This document shows, in pieces, positions 1 through 12,065 of a DNA stretch of 64,000 nt. This stretch comes from Selaginella moellendorffii (lineage: Eukaryota > Streptophyta > Lycopodiopsida > Selaginellales > Selaginellaceae): contig NW_003314327.1 of assembly GCF_000143415.4 (NCBI RefSeq), forward strand, positions 666,438-730,437, given 5' to 3'. Positions within the stretch are counted from its first letter, which is position 1; every line of letters starts with the position of its first letter. The notes beneath the pieces were generated by a model that saw only the letters and a list, made by a program, of their open reading frames with translations, was not told the origin of the DNA and did no database searches. The translations under genes were made by a program, and so were the position numbers.

Positions 1-1065
1 TATCTTTATTCCGCGGTTTCTCCATGCCTACTATGATTCTCCTGTTCTAGGTGGGCATATGGGACATTGTCGTGTAATCGAGAAGTTGCGCAGGTCTTTC
101 TATTGGTCGGAGATGTGACGTGATATTATTTGGTATATGCGTAGTTGCGTTTGGTGCCAAACTCGTAATACTCCCCCTCGGGCTGCGGAAGAACAGTTGG
201 AGTCAATTGCAGTCTGTTTGAGTTGGTGGCGTTTGATCTTATGGGACCTTTTCCATGGTCAACTGCTAGCAATAAGTATGTTATTATTGCTTCTGACTAC
301 TTAACTCGTTGGGTGGAAGTTGGTGCTCTTGCTAGTGCCTTTGCAACTGCTGTTGGATACTTCTTCCTCAATCGAGTGGTGTTCCAGCATTCTTGTCCAA
401 AGCAGATTCTTTCAGATAATGGTCTTGCAATTATGGCTGAGGCATTTCATATTTTGACGTCTCGGTTGGGGATACGCCACACTTTCATGAGTGCTTATCA
501 TCCACAATCAGACGGTCTGGTGGAACGGCTCGTTCGGACATTCAAGGGGATGATTGCGAAGTATGTGAACTTTCAGCATTCGGATTGGGATGGTTATTTG
601 CTGTCTCTTCGGTATGCATATGTTACAGGGGTGCAGAGTTCTGTTGGTGCTTCACCATATAAACACCTATATGGTTATGATCCAATATTACCAACGGAGC
701 TGGGTTTACCTTCGCAATTGCCACAAGCTGCGGATGCTAGGTCATGGGATCAGTATTTGATGAGCATTCTTCCACTTATCCGGGCGAAGTCTGCCGAACA
801 CTTAGGCCGCATACAAGTGGGACAACAACGGCAATACAACTCCCATCATCGTCCACCTACGAAGTACAATATGGATGATTTGGTATTAGTCCGTTTTCCT
901 CATCTTACGGTACGTGGTTTATCTAAAGGGCTTCTTGCACAGTGGAAAGGACCGTATCGGGTGTTGCGACAAGTTGGACCACAAGTTTATGAGGTTCGGC
1001 AAGACATCCAGCAGGCCGATCCTCCAGAGATTGTGCATGTGCAGCGGTTGAAATGTTTCATGTAA
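1..1065 (+). pseudogene. Ty3/gypsy retrotransposon integrase, 3' end of pol
   Basis: This is the integrase region of a Ty3/gypsy polyprotein. Near the left edge an HHCC zinc-binding region is readable (histidines around 56-70, then CVWC around 147-160). The catalytic core follows with the D,D,E residues in DLMGPFP (about 234-254), LSDNGL (about 409-426) and GLVERL (about 514-531), and then a chromodomain-proximal tail with VLVRFPHL. The frame is open from 118 to the TAA at 1063-1065, but an in-frame TGA at 115-117 interrupts the zinc domain, so the copy is dead as read. The rest of pol lies outside the window. A purine-rich tract and an LTR follow directly, so this is the 3' end of an element in plus orientation. 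Integrase identity is certain; the lineage within gypsy is not resolved. Confidence 0.9.
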
Positions 1066-1170
1066 AGGGATCAGGAGCAGTTAATACCACCTACAAATCC
1101 ACCGATGCCTCCTCCTGACATTCCTCCAGATCCCAGCCCATCTACAAGAGAACCTTGATTGTCTTCCATT

Positions 1171-1190
1171 ATTCCGAGAGGAGGGGATGA
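1171..1190 (+). other. polypurine tract of the gypsy element
   Basis: The purine-rich stretch GAGAGGAGGGGATGA ends directly at the TGTGAGG start of the LTR. This is where plus-strand priming is expected in an LTR retrotransposon. Confidence 0.6.
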
Positions 1191-1365
1191 TGTGAGGGCC
1201 AAGTGTACAACTACAATGCTGTATACTAATATTAGTATAGTGAGATTTTGGTAGCTGTCGGATTGGTTTCAATCTGGACCACTTGCTCCTGTATATAAAC
1301 TAGGGTTTTTGGGCTAATTGATATGCACATTTCTGTATTCCTTTTCCATATTCCATGCACTCACA
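1191..1365 (+). repeat. gypsy 3' LTR, 175 bp
   Basis: The LTR starts TGTGAGGGCC and ends ACTCACA, so it has TG...CA ends with short inverted repeats. It contains the promoter-like TGTATATAAA near 1291. A second copy of the same LTR lies at 20411-20586 in the same orientation. The two belong to different insertions: this one follows integrase, the other precedes gag. Confidence 0.8.
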
Positions 1366-3179
1366 AATTCAATATCAATTAAGTTATGAATTTACAATAT
1401 AATTATTTACAAATCAGAAAATAAAACACAATAAGCAAAATATATATAGTTAATTAAGTCTTACCTTTGACTTCTATAATAGCAAATTTTATACCATTTG
1501 TTTTTTGTATTATAAGTTATTTCTTCCAAAATAAGTAGTTAAACTAGAATTTAATACATGTATATTTAAGTTTTATATGAATGAAATTTATGTATAGATT
1601 AGATATAAGGCAAATGGTAAAACAACAATATCAATAGTGATAACTATGGGATTGAAAAATTCTTTATTCTTACCACAAAGTGATAGAGAATAAAAATATT
1701 AAAATGTGATATGGTTAAAGCTTCATATTTTTTATCTAGTTTTAAAAATATTTTAAAAAACTTAAGTTTTAATAGAAGATGATAAAGTTATATGAATATA
1801 AAATAATAATTATTAATAACTTTAAAGGTATCAAGGTAATTAAAAATATTTTATCATTTTCTCTAATAAATTCCTAGGCAGATGAGATGTTGATGGATAT
1901 TGAAAACAAATAGAGAATAAATTATATAACATATGTACTATGCTAGAAGAAAGGATAACATTTTGTTCCTTAACTACTCAAAACTACATGTAAAAGAGTA
2001 TAACAAACCATTAGTTAAACATAAAAATACAACTAAAGGATATTTATCCTCAATGTGTTTTCATTCAGAAGGATTAACAACAAAATTATATTGAATTCCT
2101 TAATACAACATAATGAAAAAGGGATTATCTTTAGAAAATTATAAATCTCTATTTTTAAATTTAACATGTTTATAAAGAAATGCAGTCATAAAAGAATATA
2201 AGGTTTATGAGAATAAGTATGAATGGTGTGAAATGCTTAAAAAATGTGCTATAAAAAGATTCTCAAGGTTTAGGTTGTATGATATCACTCACAAATCTAT
2301 ACAAATGAAACTCAAGTGGTTAATCGATTGTAGCATGCTCTACATTAGCTATTTGTATTACAGGTAGATGGTGGATACTTTTGTCTGTGGATGCCCTACA
2401 AGATAAAAAGTACACTTATAATATACTTTTATCCTTTGTATCGAGCAACTCACAAATGGTATCATCCACTCATTCTTTGGCAACTTAGAAAGAATATCAA
2501 CTTCCATTTTACTCAAAATGGTTGATGTAATTGGAGGGATTTTCTATTATTATTGAGGTGACTCAGAAGATGTTCCTTGAGGAGCATCCAATGGCTGAGT
2601 ATCCAAAGGAAGGCGATTTAAATTGTCAATCATGTCACTATCCATACAAATGTGCTAGTTGGATTTTGAGTCGAGATAACTATAACCCTAAGGATCTCAT
2701 TTGCCTTGTTAAAAAGATTATAACTTCTTGTAAGCTCTAAGCTCCTCCTAAACCAACTTGCAATATAGTCCATATTGTTGCTCTTGCTGCAAGTTTTATC
2801 ACCCATTCTAATGTAAAAGTAGCCTGGTGTCATCCAAGAGCACAATTGGCTTTTTTATCAAGCAATTGCCTCTTTTCAATTGGTTTAAAGGGAGAAAGAT
2901 AGGGTGTGTTATATATAGTATCTGAGTAAATAGCAAGGTTTAATTTTTATTTATGAATGACTATTTAAAATATAATATACCTATGAACAGACAAGCCAAA
3001 TAAGATCCTTCCTCTCAATGTTTGTTAGATTTTTTTTATAAGAGTTTAAATCTACTCAAAGCAAAAACAACATGCTTTAACTAAAAGTTTAAACCTTGCT
3101 AATGTGTCAAAAAATCTGATGTAAAATCAAAATTTACATAGTGCAAAAAATCACATATGTGGTGCTAACTTTTATTTTG
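1366..3179. other. AT-rich intergenic sequence, no gene seen
   Basis: Strongly AT-rich sequence. A 69-residue frame at 2531-2740 resembles no family I know, and its composition matches the surroundings. I see no RNA gene or clear repeat boundary here. Confidence 0.5.
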
Positions 3180-5259
3180 CCATGCATATGTGGAGGTACT
3201 AATCTACCTAGAATCGTCTTCGGGAACCTTGAAGGAACTCTGTCCCTTAGCTTGCTAAGGCCTCCCTTTTTGCAAGTTTTCCAATTGCCACGTAGTCTAA
3301 CATGGACAATTCCATATTTTAGACTTTCCATGGCATCACGGTTGCTAGCGGCAACACCCTCGAGCCCCCACTTGATTCTCCACTCCCAGCTGGCATAACC
3401 AACCTTGGTTATGCCCTTCGATTCCTATGGTTCGGTTCCATCCCCTTACTTCTTGCTTTTGGCTTCACACCTTTCCTTCGGTCATTCTCCTCCAGACCAG
3501 GAAGATAGCTTTGCACTTTCTATCATGCCTTAGCAAGTATCCTTAGGGATGAACCTACCCAATAGCCCAGGGAGTGGTTCCTCAATCCAGGTATGCTCAC
3601 TTTATAATCCCACACACTGGGATTACATTGTTGCTTATGAGCCTTTACATGCCCATCACTAGCCTTGCCAAAATTCCATTTTTGGCTTTGTCCAACTCGG
3701 GTAGATAGTCCTCTCCTGTCTCCGCAACCTTGGACATTTGGATAGCACCTTCTATCCATCATTCGCTAGGGACTTAGTCCCTTGGGCTTTATCCATTGCC
3801 CTCGCGACATCAAACACCACTTTCTGGTGTTCTAGAGTGTTCGGGTGTCCCAATGATGGCTTTTTTGACAATGAGTTTTTTTTTTATGACATTGACTTAC
3901 TATATCGCAACACAAGCAACTTATCCCCCGTAAGGGTATATCCGACTTCCCTATGCTATTAAGAAGTCTTGGGTAGCTACCTTCTACCCATTTAACCAGT
4001 TATTTTGCACCTCTTGCTTAGTTGCCTCATAGTTGTCAAGTCCTACAACTCATTGCTTGGTGCTTTCACACCTCCATCATTATCTGGGTCACCACACTCC
4101 AACTGCATGCTCTGCAGCTTAGGCTATGCCATTCTCATTTCCATTGGGATTCCTTTGGCAAGGGGTTCTCATGAACCCACCAACATAGCCTCAAAGTATC
4201 ACACCTTGGCACATTTGGTGTCTCCACACCATCGGCTCCACGAGCCTACCTCTATGACACTTTCCCTTTGTGTCTAAGTCTTTGCCAAGACCAACACCGC
4301 TCTTTCTCATACCAACCATCCGTTAGCACTGCACCATAGAGGTCACACACAATTTTGTGTCAAAGTTGTTTTCTTCTGGGAACACCTTTCCCATAACTTT
4401 AGCATGGCACATTTTGCCATCGATGAGATACCCTCTGTTCTCATCCTTGGATCCTATGATCCCCCCCCCATCCTTTGTGGGGCACAACACACCTCAGTCC
4501 AAATGCTTCCATCAGTCCTTTTAAGACCATCCCTTGACTCTACTTGAGTCATCCAGCAGTTTTGGACTTGGTTAATCCACAGACCCGTAAGGTCCTACTT
4601 GTGAGGCACTAGCTCACTGGAATACACTTCTTGCATTCCTGTCCTACTCAAAAGGACTATTTTCACAAGTGTTACTCTGACACTTGATTTTGTTCTTTGG
4701 GGGCAACCTTTGCCCCTTAGGACTACTTGTCCATGTGATGAGAATACCACTCATCTCTAAGTACACCCCCCAACTCCTTGGGTTGTTCCAGCATTTATTA
4801 AAGGTAGCCCCGGCTACCATTTCAAGGACTTGAGTCCTCTTCCGTATTTGACCTCCCACGGTCATTACTTCTGGTCTCACATTCATGAGCACCAACCTCA
4901 ACTATATGAGGATAATCTTGTGACTCCTTTATTGTTTTGGAGTCTCTATCTTTCCCGTGATCCCAACTATAATTGTTTACCACAACTACCTTAGCCAATT
5001 TGTTGAGACAAATGCTCATCCGGATCACATCCTCAACTCGATGAGGAAAACCTTGCATTGTTCCCAAGATCCCAAAGTCGTTCCATTATTGGCCCTTTTC
5101 TATCCACCACCTCGTCTACAAGTTCACACATGAACTGTAATGGAGAGCCATGTCTTCCTGACTTGCTACTCCTCAAGGATAGGCCCACTCCTCAGACCTT
5201 CCAATGCCAACACTAGTGGTGATATACTTGAGCACCAATAAAAGTCGGACTAAGGAACA
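3180..5259 (-). mobile_element. LARD-like retroelement, 5' half of the internal region
   Basis: Read on the minus strand, this follows the LTR at 5275-7178 and its primer binding site. It holds no gag or pol; the longest frames are under 100 residues and unrecognised, as in large retrotransposon derivatives that depend on other elements. The left edge is set by a change in base composition near 3180 and is uncertain. The piece lacks a 3' end here; the missing half appears to be 36690-40523 on the opposite strand. Confidence 0.65.
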
Positions 5260-5271
5260 GCTCTGATACCA
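5260..5271 (-). other. primer binding site (initiator tRNA-Met)
   Basis: On the minus strand this reads TGGTATCAGAGC, the usual primer binding site complementary to the 3' end of plant initiator tRNA-Met. It sits three bases inside the LTR end. It shows that the adjoining LTR is a 5' LTR in minus orientation. Confidence 0.85.
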
Positions 5272-5274
5272 AAT

Positions 5275-7178
5275 TGTAAGCGACTAATTTTTCCATTTTA
5301 CTTTAGTCACTTAACCGCACCTCCGACCACTTGGAGGAGTCTCATTCACAACCTCCATAAGTCCAACTCAAGACTTGGGGCTTGCTAGCCCCGAGAATGG
5401 CATCCATGCCACTCAACCTTAGCACTTGGTCCAAGTGCTCCACGTGTCCGATCCCATGACCGGCACTCCAAGGTACCACCAACATACCAGCCTGTTACGC
5501 TAGGCCATGCCCTTTCACCTTGGTCACACCGGTGGTCTAACACCACCTACACCACAGTCCTGTCTCTCAAAGACTGGGCCATCCGTCCATGAGGGATCAT
5601 CCCCGATCCACTCCTTAGCATCCTTAGGATGCCCACAGACATGGGGAATAGCCCTCCCCAATATCCCCTTTCCGGTCCCTACCAAGCCCCTTTCTGGCCA
5701 TGACCGTATTCGCCAACATTGCCACTGGATCAAGGCCCATAGGCCCGACCACTAAGTCCCACGGTCCTCTGGGACTTCCTCACCACACGACTGTATCCTT
5801 AGTCACTACACCAGAGAACTACTCCTCTGCCTTTCCACAGTCTGGGCCTTCGGGACAACGTTTCGGAACACCGTGGCCTTACGCAAGCCTTATGGGTACT
5901 CTCCCCACTTATCGCCTTTAGGTGCTCTAGCCATGGGCTTAGAGCGAGGTTCCGTTGAGCCACGATAGGTATCCAAGTAGGTAGTGCCACCCACACTTGG
6001 ACTGGGAGCATCGGCCAGTCGATCTCCCAGGGGAACTAGAGCCGGCTCTTGAACACTTCACCAAGCTACCCCACTTGTCGGTCCGTGTTCACTCTAGTCT
6101 TGGACTTCCCAGTGGGCAGCTCATCACCCAACACTGGGTCCGGCCTTCCTGGGCCAAACTGGCCTTTCCTGGCCAAACTGGCTCCACTGCAGTCCTCCCC
6201 CCTACTATACTTTTGGAGCTCACCAAACCCCCCAGGGTCTGGGAGACAAACACTTTGGGCTTTCACCCTCTCAGACTCGAACTCGAACTCGGACTCGGAC
6301 TCGGACTCGGACTCAGGCTTGGTCTCGGCCTCGGCCCCGGTCTCGGTCTCGGTCCCGATCTCGGTCTCGGTCTCGGTTCCGGTCTCAGTCTCGATCTCGG
6401 TCTTGACCTCGGACTCCATCTCGGGTCCATCTCGGACTCCATCTCGGACTCCATCTCGTGTCCATCTCGGACTCCATCTCGGGTCCATCTGGGACTCCAT
6501 TTCGGGTCCATCTCGGGTCCATCTCGGGTCCATCTCGGACTCCACCTCGGACTCCATCTCGGGTCCATCTCAGACTCCATCTCGGGTCCATCTCGGGTCC
6601 ATCTCGGACTCCACCTCGGACTTCATCTCGGGTCCATCTCAGACTCCATCTCGGGTCCATCTCGGGTCCATCTCGGACTCCACCTCGGACTCCATCTCGG
6701 GTCCATCTCGGACTCCATCTCGGGTCCATCTCGGACTCCATCTCGGACTCCATTTCGGGTCCATCTCGGGTCCATCTCGGACTCCACCTCGGACTCCATC
6801 TCGGGTCCATCTCAGACTCCACCTCGGACTCCACCTCGGACTCCACCTCGGACTCCATCTCGGACTCCATCTCGGGTCCACCTCGGACTCCACTTCGGAT
6901 CCATCTCGGACTCCACTTCGGACCCGAACTTGGGTCCATCTCGGACACTTCCTCGTGTCATGTGTTGGTCCTTTTTGGGTCCCTTTTTGGAGCCTCGTTT
7001 ATTGCTCACTTCGTGCTTGTTCCTCGAGCCCTTTGTTGGGAGTTCCACTCCCGCTCTCAACCTTTCGAGTCGGAGCTTTTAGTCCAAACGTGTTACGCTC
7101 GTTTGGTTTTCGCTTCGGCCACCACCACATGGCACCCTTCCGGCTCCACTTTGGGGCCTAGGGATTTTGTGTCTCACA
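5275..7178 (-). mobile_element. LARD-like element 5' LTR, 1904 bp
   Basis: On the minus strand the LTR starts TGTGAGACACAAAATCCC (at 7178) and ends CGCTTACA (at 5275). The same sequence, inverted and 1933 bp long, lies at 38591-40523. The two copies are near-identical over most of their length, differing by scattered substitutions and by the length of a GAGTCC hexamer run. Every long reading frame inside is a by-product of the tandem repeats. The base after the LTR start (7179) is inside a broken ParB/methylase-like gene. Confidence 0.85.
6280..6955. repeat. LTR minisatellite of mixed 11-bp and 12-bp units
   Basis: Units GGACCCGAGAT (11 bp) and GGAGTCCGAGAT (12 bp), read on the minus strand, alternate irregularly. 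They are preceded by GAGTCC/GAGACC hexamer runs at about 6280-6420. Because neither unit contains a stop codon in any frame, several frames of 160-370 residues stay open on both strands. These are not genes. Confidence 0.9.
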
Positions 7179-8934
7179 GTATAATAGGGACTGTGATGAG
7201 GAGGACCATCTACATTTCACAAACTATATATAAAGGGGAGATGTTTCTAGCGCCTTTCATAAGGGATGATCCTGAGCAATTTCCATTTAAGGACTTCGTC
7301 ACCACTGAGCTTACAAAACTCGGAGAGGACTGGCTGCCAAAGAAGGCCACAAGCACAACTCCATTTGATAAACAACTTGGCCAACCTTACTTCATGTGTT
7401 GAGTGGCTTTCAGGTAACATACAATTTCTCAACTATACTCAACTGTTTATATTCTATTATAGGTATCTCCAATATAGAGGCGTTCCTCTTGAAACACCGG
7501 TATGCACACAACTCCTGAGGCATGGTGTGAGAGATGGAGGGATATACTCGACAACAATGAAGTTTCTAGCAACAATAAAGCGTGCTTGTCTTTGGGAATT
7601 GGAGATGCTAGATTATGAACCAACCCACCAAGAGGCTGCAAAAGGCAATAATAATGATGAAGATGATGGCTATGAGAATGTCAACCCTGTTGGTGCCAAT
7701 GGTGAGCAGAGTGAAGATGGCGGTGAGAACGAGATTCTTTGAAACATAGTCATGCAAGAGAACCAGAACGTCCAAGAAGTTCTACCTCGACGAAAGCGTG
7801 CAAATCCACATTTGGAGGAATTAGTCAACAGTGATGATGACAAGACGTCCCCATAACCGAGGAACTTCTCGAGGTATATTTCTTTTAATTCTCTCCTTTT
7901 CTTAGTTCCTCAAAATGGTTGCAGCAAAAACTGTCGGGAGTAACTTCATTCCAGCTCGTCTTGATGCCTGAGAAGAGGACCTGGAGGAACTTACATCTAC
8001 CATACGCCACATGACAGTATGTAAATTTTTCTTAAGTTCACATCTTATCTTTGTCTTCTCCCCTAGATTCGCCCTGTTTCTCTAGTGGCATTCCATGGTG
8101 AAGTTGGGATCTTTATTGGCTCTTACAGTTCATTGATGGCATCTTTTGAGGAGGATGCTGAGAATATGGCTATCCGGCAAAAGTGGGAGCGCTTTTGTCA
8201 GAAGATCCATATGCGACCGCTCAAGAGCACAAACTTCATGCTCTTCGACATGCCAAATGGTCTTCCAGACGCTAATGGTGATGTCCCAAACTAGAACAAC
8301 CTGACTAAAGACCACTTGAAGGATGCATTCCTTTTGGCAGCAATTCTCTTTCACACAACCGGTTAAATTGCCTTCATTCTCCCGAATGACCCCCATTGGA
8401 TGTCCTGCCTTATGAGGTATGCAACTCGAGTCAACTTCAAGAGGTTCTCTTCCGGGTGCATCATGGATAGTGTTGGGGTCGAGACCAAAGGCATCCTAAG
8501 CATGCTAGAGAAGGTAAGAAATCATCTTCTGTTTTGGTTGTCTCTAAAGTTTTATTATTCAGGTTATGATGTGGACCTACCATGTGTTCTACAAAAGAGA
8601 AAATGATGGTTTTTGTGATAGCGAGCGTGTTGCAAGGGTTTTGCCAGGGTATGATAGCTTTACTGACATCATACCAAATCTCATAGACGACGATATCCGC
8701 AACACATTGTCTGGGTATCAGTTCCAATCTCCATCGGCGATGCATGTCCTACTTGAGCTTTATTGCCCAACTAGGGATGTTGTCATCGATTGCACAGCAG
8801 TTAGTGGTTCGATGGTCGAAGCAGCACGTGACTTTAGTAGTCGGTGTTTGCGATTGAAGAATATGAGTTCTTCAAACGCTGTCTTAGAGTTTTTTGTCCT
8901 TCTCTATCAGTTGCTTTTAGGAGGTAATTTATGA
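7179..8934 (+). pseudogene. ParB/methylase-like gene, 3' half (methylase-like domain)
   Basis: A multi-exon coding sequence is readable in one consistent frame across about five exons with GT-AG introns (for example 7415-7461 and 8515-8562), interrupted by about six in-frame stops and no clear frameshift. It starts abruptly at the LTR. The last part looks like a beta-class N6/N4 DNA methyltransferase: a motif-IV-like FMLFDMPNG (about 8235-8265), a following helix and strand ending IAFILPND, and a C-terminal motif-I-like VVIDCTAVSGS (about 8775-8810). The canonical D/N/S-PP-Y/F is replaced by DMPN, so catalysis is doubtful. The 5' half of the same gene is at 40524-42158. The exact family is inferred from motifs only. 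Confidence 0.6.
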
Positions 8935-8964
8935 TGTTTTAAAAACTTATATACAATGAATGCA

Positions 8965-9080
8965 TCCACTTGCAATGAGATAATGATTGTGATAGTGACA
9001 GTGTCAGTGCAATAGATAGTGATAGCGTCAATGACAGAGACAGTGTCAGTGTCAGAGATGACAGCGTTACAGTGTCAGTC
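8965..9080. repeat. degenerate GACAGTGTCAGT repeat
   Basis: Imperfect tandem units related to GACAGTGTCAGT fill this stretch. No long frame uses it. Confidence 0.6.
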
Positions 9081-9159
9081 TATCAAATTTCATAATTACT
9101 AGTATTATGAGTTTATTATCTATAGGTAATACAATTTTGTTAATAAAAAAAAGGTGAGA

Positions 9160-9175
9160 GGGGGGGGGGGGGGGG
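9160..9175 (+). repeat. G16 homopolymer
   Basis: An uninterrupted run of 16 G followed by C and GGGG. Its length is likely unreliable in the assembly. Confidence 0.9.
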
Positions 9176-9223
9176 CGGGGATGGATAATATCATAGTGTA
9201 AGAATTATTAGTAGCTAGAATTT

Positions 9224-9813
9224 TCAGTAGGATGGCCTAAAAATACCATATTCAGCACTTGTGGATGTAGTATTTACTAACGGAATATTGTTTCTCACCA
9301 TGAAATGATAATGGTTGTGTGTTTTTAACTCTTTTTTGATTTTCTTATACATCCATTTATGCACACCTTCCACACAAGTTCTTGGGCAATTGTGACAGTG
9401 TTCTAGAAAAGTTTCTAAACCCATATAGCCTTCTATTTTATCTAAATAAAAGTAGCAGATGGGACACTGGAGATAATATGTGTTCATTCTTTCAAAAGTT
9501 TCAGCCATATCTAGAGCCAGATGTTTCAAGTGCACACCTTCCAAACCACTTGAATGCTTCCACACCTTCCAAACCATTTGAAAGCCACTTGAAGCACATG
9601 AGGCAATCTATCTTTAGTAGCAACATCTAGAACATTATCTGGAAGAGGGATCTCTTATTCAGTCACACTTGGGGCTACAAAAGGAAAAGCCTCACAACGA
9701 TTGTTATGTGGAGGTAAGGGTGGAATGTTGGTAGAAGTTGGAAATGAAGGTGGAGACTCATATGAAATGCATGGGGGCCAAGTGTGAGTAGCAATAGCAT
9801 TTTCCCTAGCCAT
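9224..9813 (-). pseudogene. C2HC zinc-finger-like protein, copy 1
   Basis: Minus-strand frame starting with ATG at 9813. The N-terminus is proline- and serine-rich (YESPPSFPTS). The C-terminal part has CPIC, a 16-residue spacer and HCHNC, which resembles a single C2HC zinc finger, then the basic segment YKKIKKELKTH and the ending SAEYGIFRP. An in-frame TAA falls after SVTE. A local tandem duplication of about 30 bp (GGTTTGGAAGGTGTG twice, near 9535-9570) shifts the frame. A second copy lies at 10072-10626. I do not recognise the family; it could be a transposon accessory protein or a decayed host gene. Confidence 0.5.
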
Positions 9814-10071
9814 TCCTACACTCTAAACAAAATGAAATTTCAATGTTGAAAGCATCCTTTGTCGGTATTTATACTAAGAAAAGATTTAGGGGTTCTTGAA
9901 AGTCTAAATTGTCAGTCTCAAAAATAGGACTTTAGAATTATAACAGTGTCAGAACCACTTGTATATATAATAATATCTTTATACATGCTAGAATACTATC
10001 ATTCTCAAAAATATAAGATTCTCCACTTTACTCAAAAAGAATTATACTTTTGAAAAAACTATGCATGACTT

Positions 10072-10626
10072 TCACATTACATTAAAAGGTGGCCTAAATA
10101 TTCTATATTCAGCACTTACTGATGCAGTGTTCACTAATGGAATATTGTTCTCCACCATGAAATCATAATAGCTATGTGTCTTTAATTCTTTCTTGATTTT
10201 CTTATACATCCATACGTGCACACCTTCCAAACCCACTCTTGGGCATTTGCGACAATGCTCAATAAAATTTACCAAACCCATACAACCATCTGTCTTGTTT
10301 AAATAAAAGTTGCATATAGGACACTAAAGATAATATGTATCTACATTAAACTCCCTTGCCATATCTGGAGCAAGATCTTGAAGAAAATATTGACATCGCT
10401 CTTGGAGCATTGGAGGCAATCCAACTCTTTTAACAACATCATAAGGAAGGAATTCTTATTTAGTTGCACTCGAGGTCATAAATGGAACAACCTCATAACA
10501 TCCCTCAAAATAAAAAGGAGGATTGTTGCGTAGAGGTGAAGGTGGATTATTGGTTGAGATTGGAGATGGAGGTGGAGACTCATATGAAAGGCTTCCGAGA
10601 CCAAAAGTAAACTTCTTCCTAACCAT
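10072..10626 (-). pseudogene. C2HC zinc-finger-like protein, copy 2
   Basis: Tandem paralogue of 9224-9813 with the same layout: ATG at 10626, YESPPPSP-type N-terminus, CPIC then HCRKC spacing, the shared YKKIKKELKTH segment and the ending SAEYRIFRPP. It carries a stop after SATK at the same aligned position as the stop in copy 1, and another just before CPIC. The frame is otherwise continuous. The shared stop means the duplication followed inactivation, or that the first 60 or so residues are a separate short frame. Confidence 0.5.
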
Positions 10627-10639
10627 TGCAACACACAAG

Positions 10640-11065
10640 AAGAATTAAACTTCCCAGCAATAAGAATTCTTTGATTAATATACTATATCAATCTCGGGAA
10701 TGATGTTTTATTATGACATGACAATATATTGAATCATTATTGTCAGTCTTAGTAATTTCAACCTACTATGAGAGACAAGTGGCTATAAGGTTTCAAAAGC
10801 TAAAAACTAGCATATAATTAATATAGAGCCTTATTTTATATAGCTGGCTTGCCATATATAATAATGGCGAATACACACAAGCACGCGAGTATGCCTTTTT
10901 GCAAGATTACTTTTCAATCCCAAAATCATATATAGATTTAATTCTTTGATTTGTCCACATCATATATCTTTGCAAAGACAAAACATATCAAAAGGAATAA
11001 GATATATATAAAAATCTTACTTTTTTTTATAATACTTTAGTGGATTATAAAAGCCATTGAAAGGT
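10640..11065. other. AT-rich spacer, nothing recognised
   Basis: AT-rich sequence without a supportable frame or repeat. Confidence 0.4.
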
Positions 11066-11311
11066 TTATAGAGTGGATTTATTAGTGTTTTCCACTGTGC
11101 TGTCCATTTCTTCTTTTCTTTTGCTTTGGATTGTTATTTCAAAAGTAACAAGAGCATTTTTATCAATAGTGACAGTGGTCTCCACATTCCCGGATGGATA
11201 ATAAGGACCAAACGTGTAATATAGAGATTGTGGTAGTGAAACAAAATTAATATTCTCACATTTCTGTATGCTAGAACTATTTACAGCTTTTTTGTCTTCC
11301 TTGCTTCCCAT
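11066..11311 (-). CDS. small SLPxSLYYT acidic protein, copy 1
   Basis: An 81-residue frame starting MGSKEDKKAV. It contains the core VSLPQSLYYTFG, then a threonine- and valine-rich stretch and ITIQSK, and ends in an acidic, asparagine-rich tail. It is clearly homologous to the frame at 44906-45163 (ISLPNSLYYTPG, TTIQSK). There is no signal peptide, membrane segment or known domain. Conservation of the reading frame in two diverged copies 34 kb apart, each next to transposon-like genes, supports a real protein. The function is unknown. Confidence 0.5.
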   Translation of the reverse strand: MGSKEDKKAVNSSSIQKCENINFVSLPQSLYYTFGPYYPSGNVETTVTIDKNALVTFEITIQSKRKEEMDSTVENTNKSTL

Positions 11312-11679
11312 CTCTGTAAACCCTAAAGAATGAACGAGTGAATCAATGTTCCAAATTATTTATATATTTCTGGTCAATTGTTGAAATGTTAAAATATTGA
11401 AATGTACAATAGAAATTTTAGGTTCATTCGAACTTCAATATTCCCATTTTATTTAGGACTAATAAAGCCCAAAATTTTCTATGGGTTCAAACGAACTTCT
11501 AATTCTAGAAACAGTATTTTATTGTATAAATTGCATTAGAAAGATTCAAAAAATAGAAATTTCTCTGAACCATTGATACTTAAATTCATAAATTTCAAGT
11601 TCACCAAAGAATAACATTTTTCTGACTTAATATTTCCTTATAAGACTTATGGTTGATTATGTTAACTAGCATTGACTTA

Positions 11680-12060
11680 AGCTGAATTGAGCTCAATTCA
11701 TAACTCAACTTTGGACCATCCCTGGATCAACAAGGGTAATCCCCAGTGCAGAGTGTGGAGCATGGATGATGGTGGCGAGCACCTTCTTGGATCTTACAGA
11801 TGTCTACTGGGACGATTTTATGGCGTTCGAGTGCCTGCTGTGCCTTGCTGGACAGTGCTGCGATCGGTAAGTGGTTTTACATCTGTGGCAAGAGTGAGAC
11901 GGTGGGGCAGCACAGTGTCGGCGAGGTGGTGTATTACCGGAGGGCGGTTGTTTACCGCCCCTCGCTGGTCAGGCCGTCCGGTGGAGGCACTCTCGGGCTG
12001 GATCCCGAGGAGGAGGAGAGGCTGGCGGGGCACCCTTTTCTATTTATAAAATGTCTATAA
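11680..12060 (+). other. possible gene fragment, unidentified
   Basis: GC content rises sharply relative to the flanks and two overlapping plus-strand frames (11687-12049 and 11800-12060) are open. GAATTGAGCTCAATTC-type sequence at the left resembles the sequence near 60750-60800. I cannot assign a family. It may be a fragment of a host exon carried with a repeat. Confidence 0.25.
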
Positions 12061-12065
12061 TTTTG

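Noticed and set aside
2531-2740. 69-residue frame in the AT-rich region
   Set aside because: No homology recognised, overlapping antisense frame of equal length, and composition identical to the surroundings.
5507-6011. Short frames between the LTR end and the minisatellite
   Set aside because: Inside the LTR and present identically in the inverted copy at 39787-40291, with frames open on both strands and no domain.
5997-7402. Long open frames of 314-370 residues rich in HLGLHLGS or Ser-Asp repeats, and their mirror at 38608-39801
   Set aside because: They are frames through the stop-free 11/12-bp LTR minisatellite on both strands, and no conserved domain is present. Only the 3' end of one (after 7179) is real gene sequence.
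9160-9175. G-quadruplex regulatory element
   Set aside because: It is a plain homopolymer next to no functional gene; its length may be an assembly artefact.
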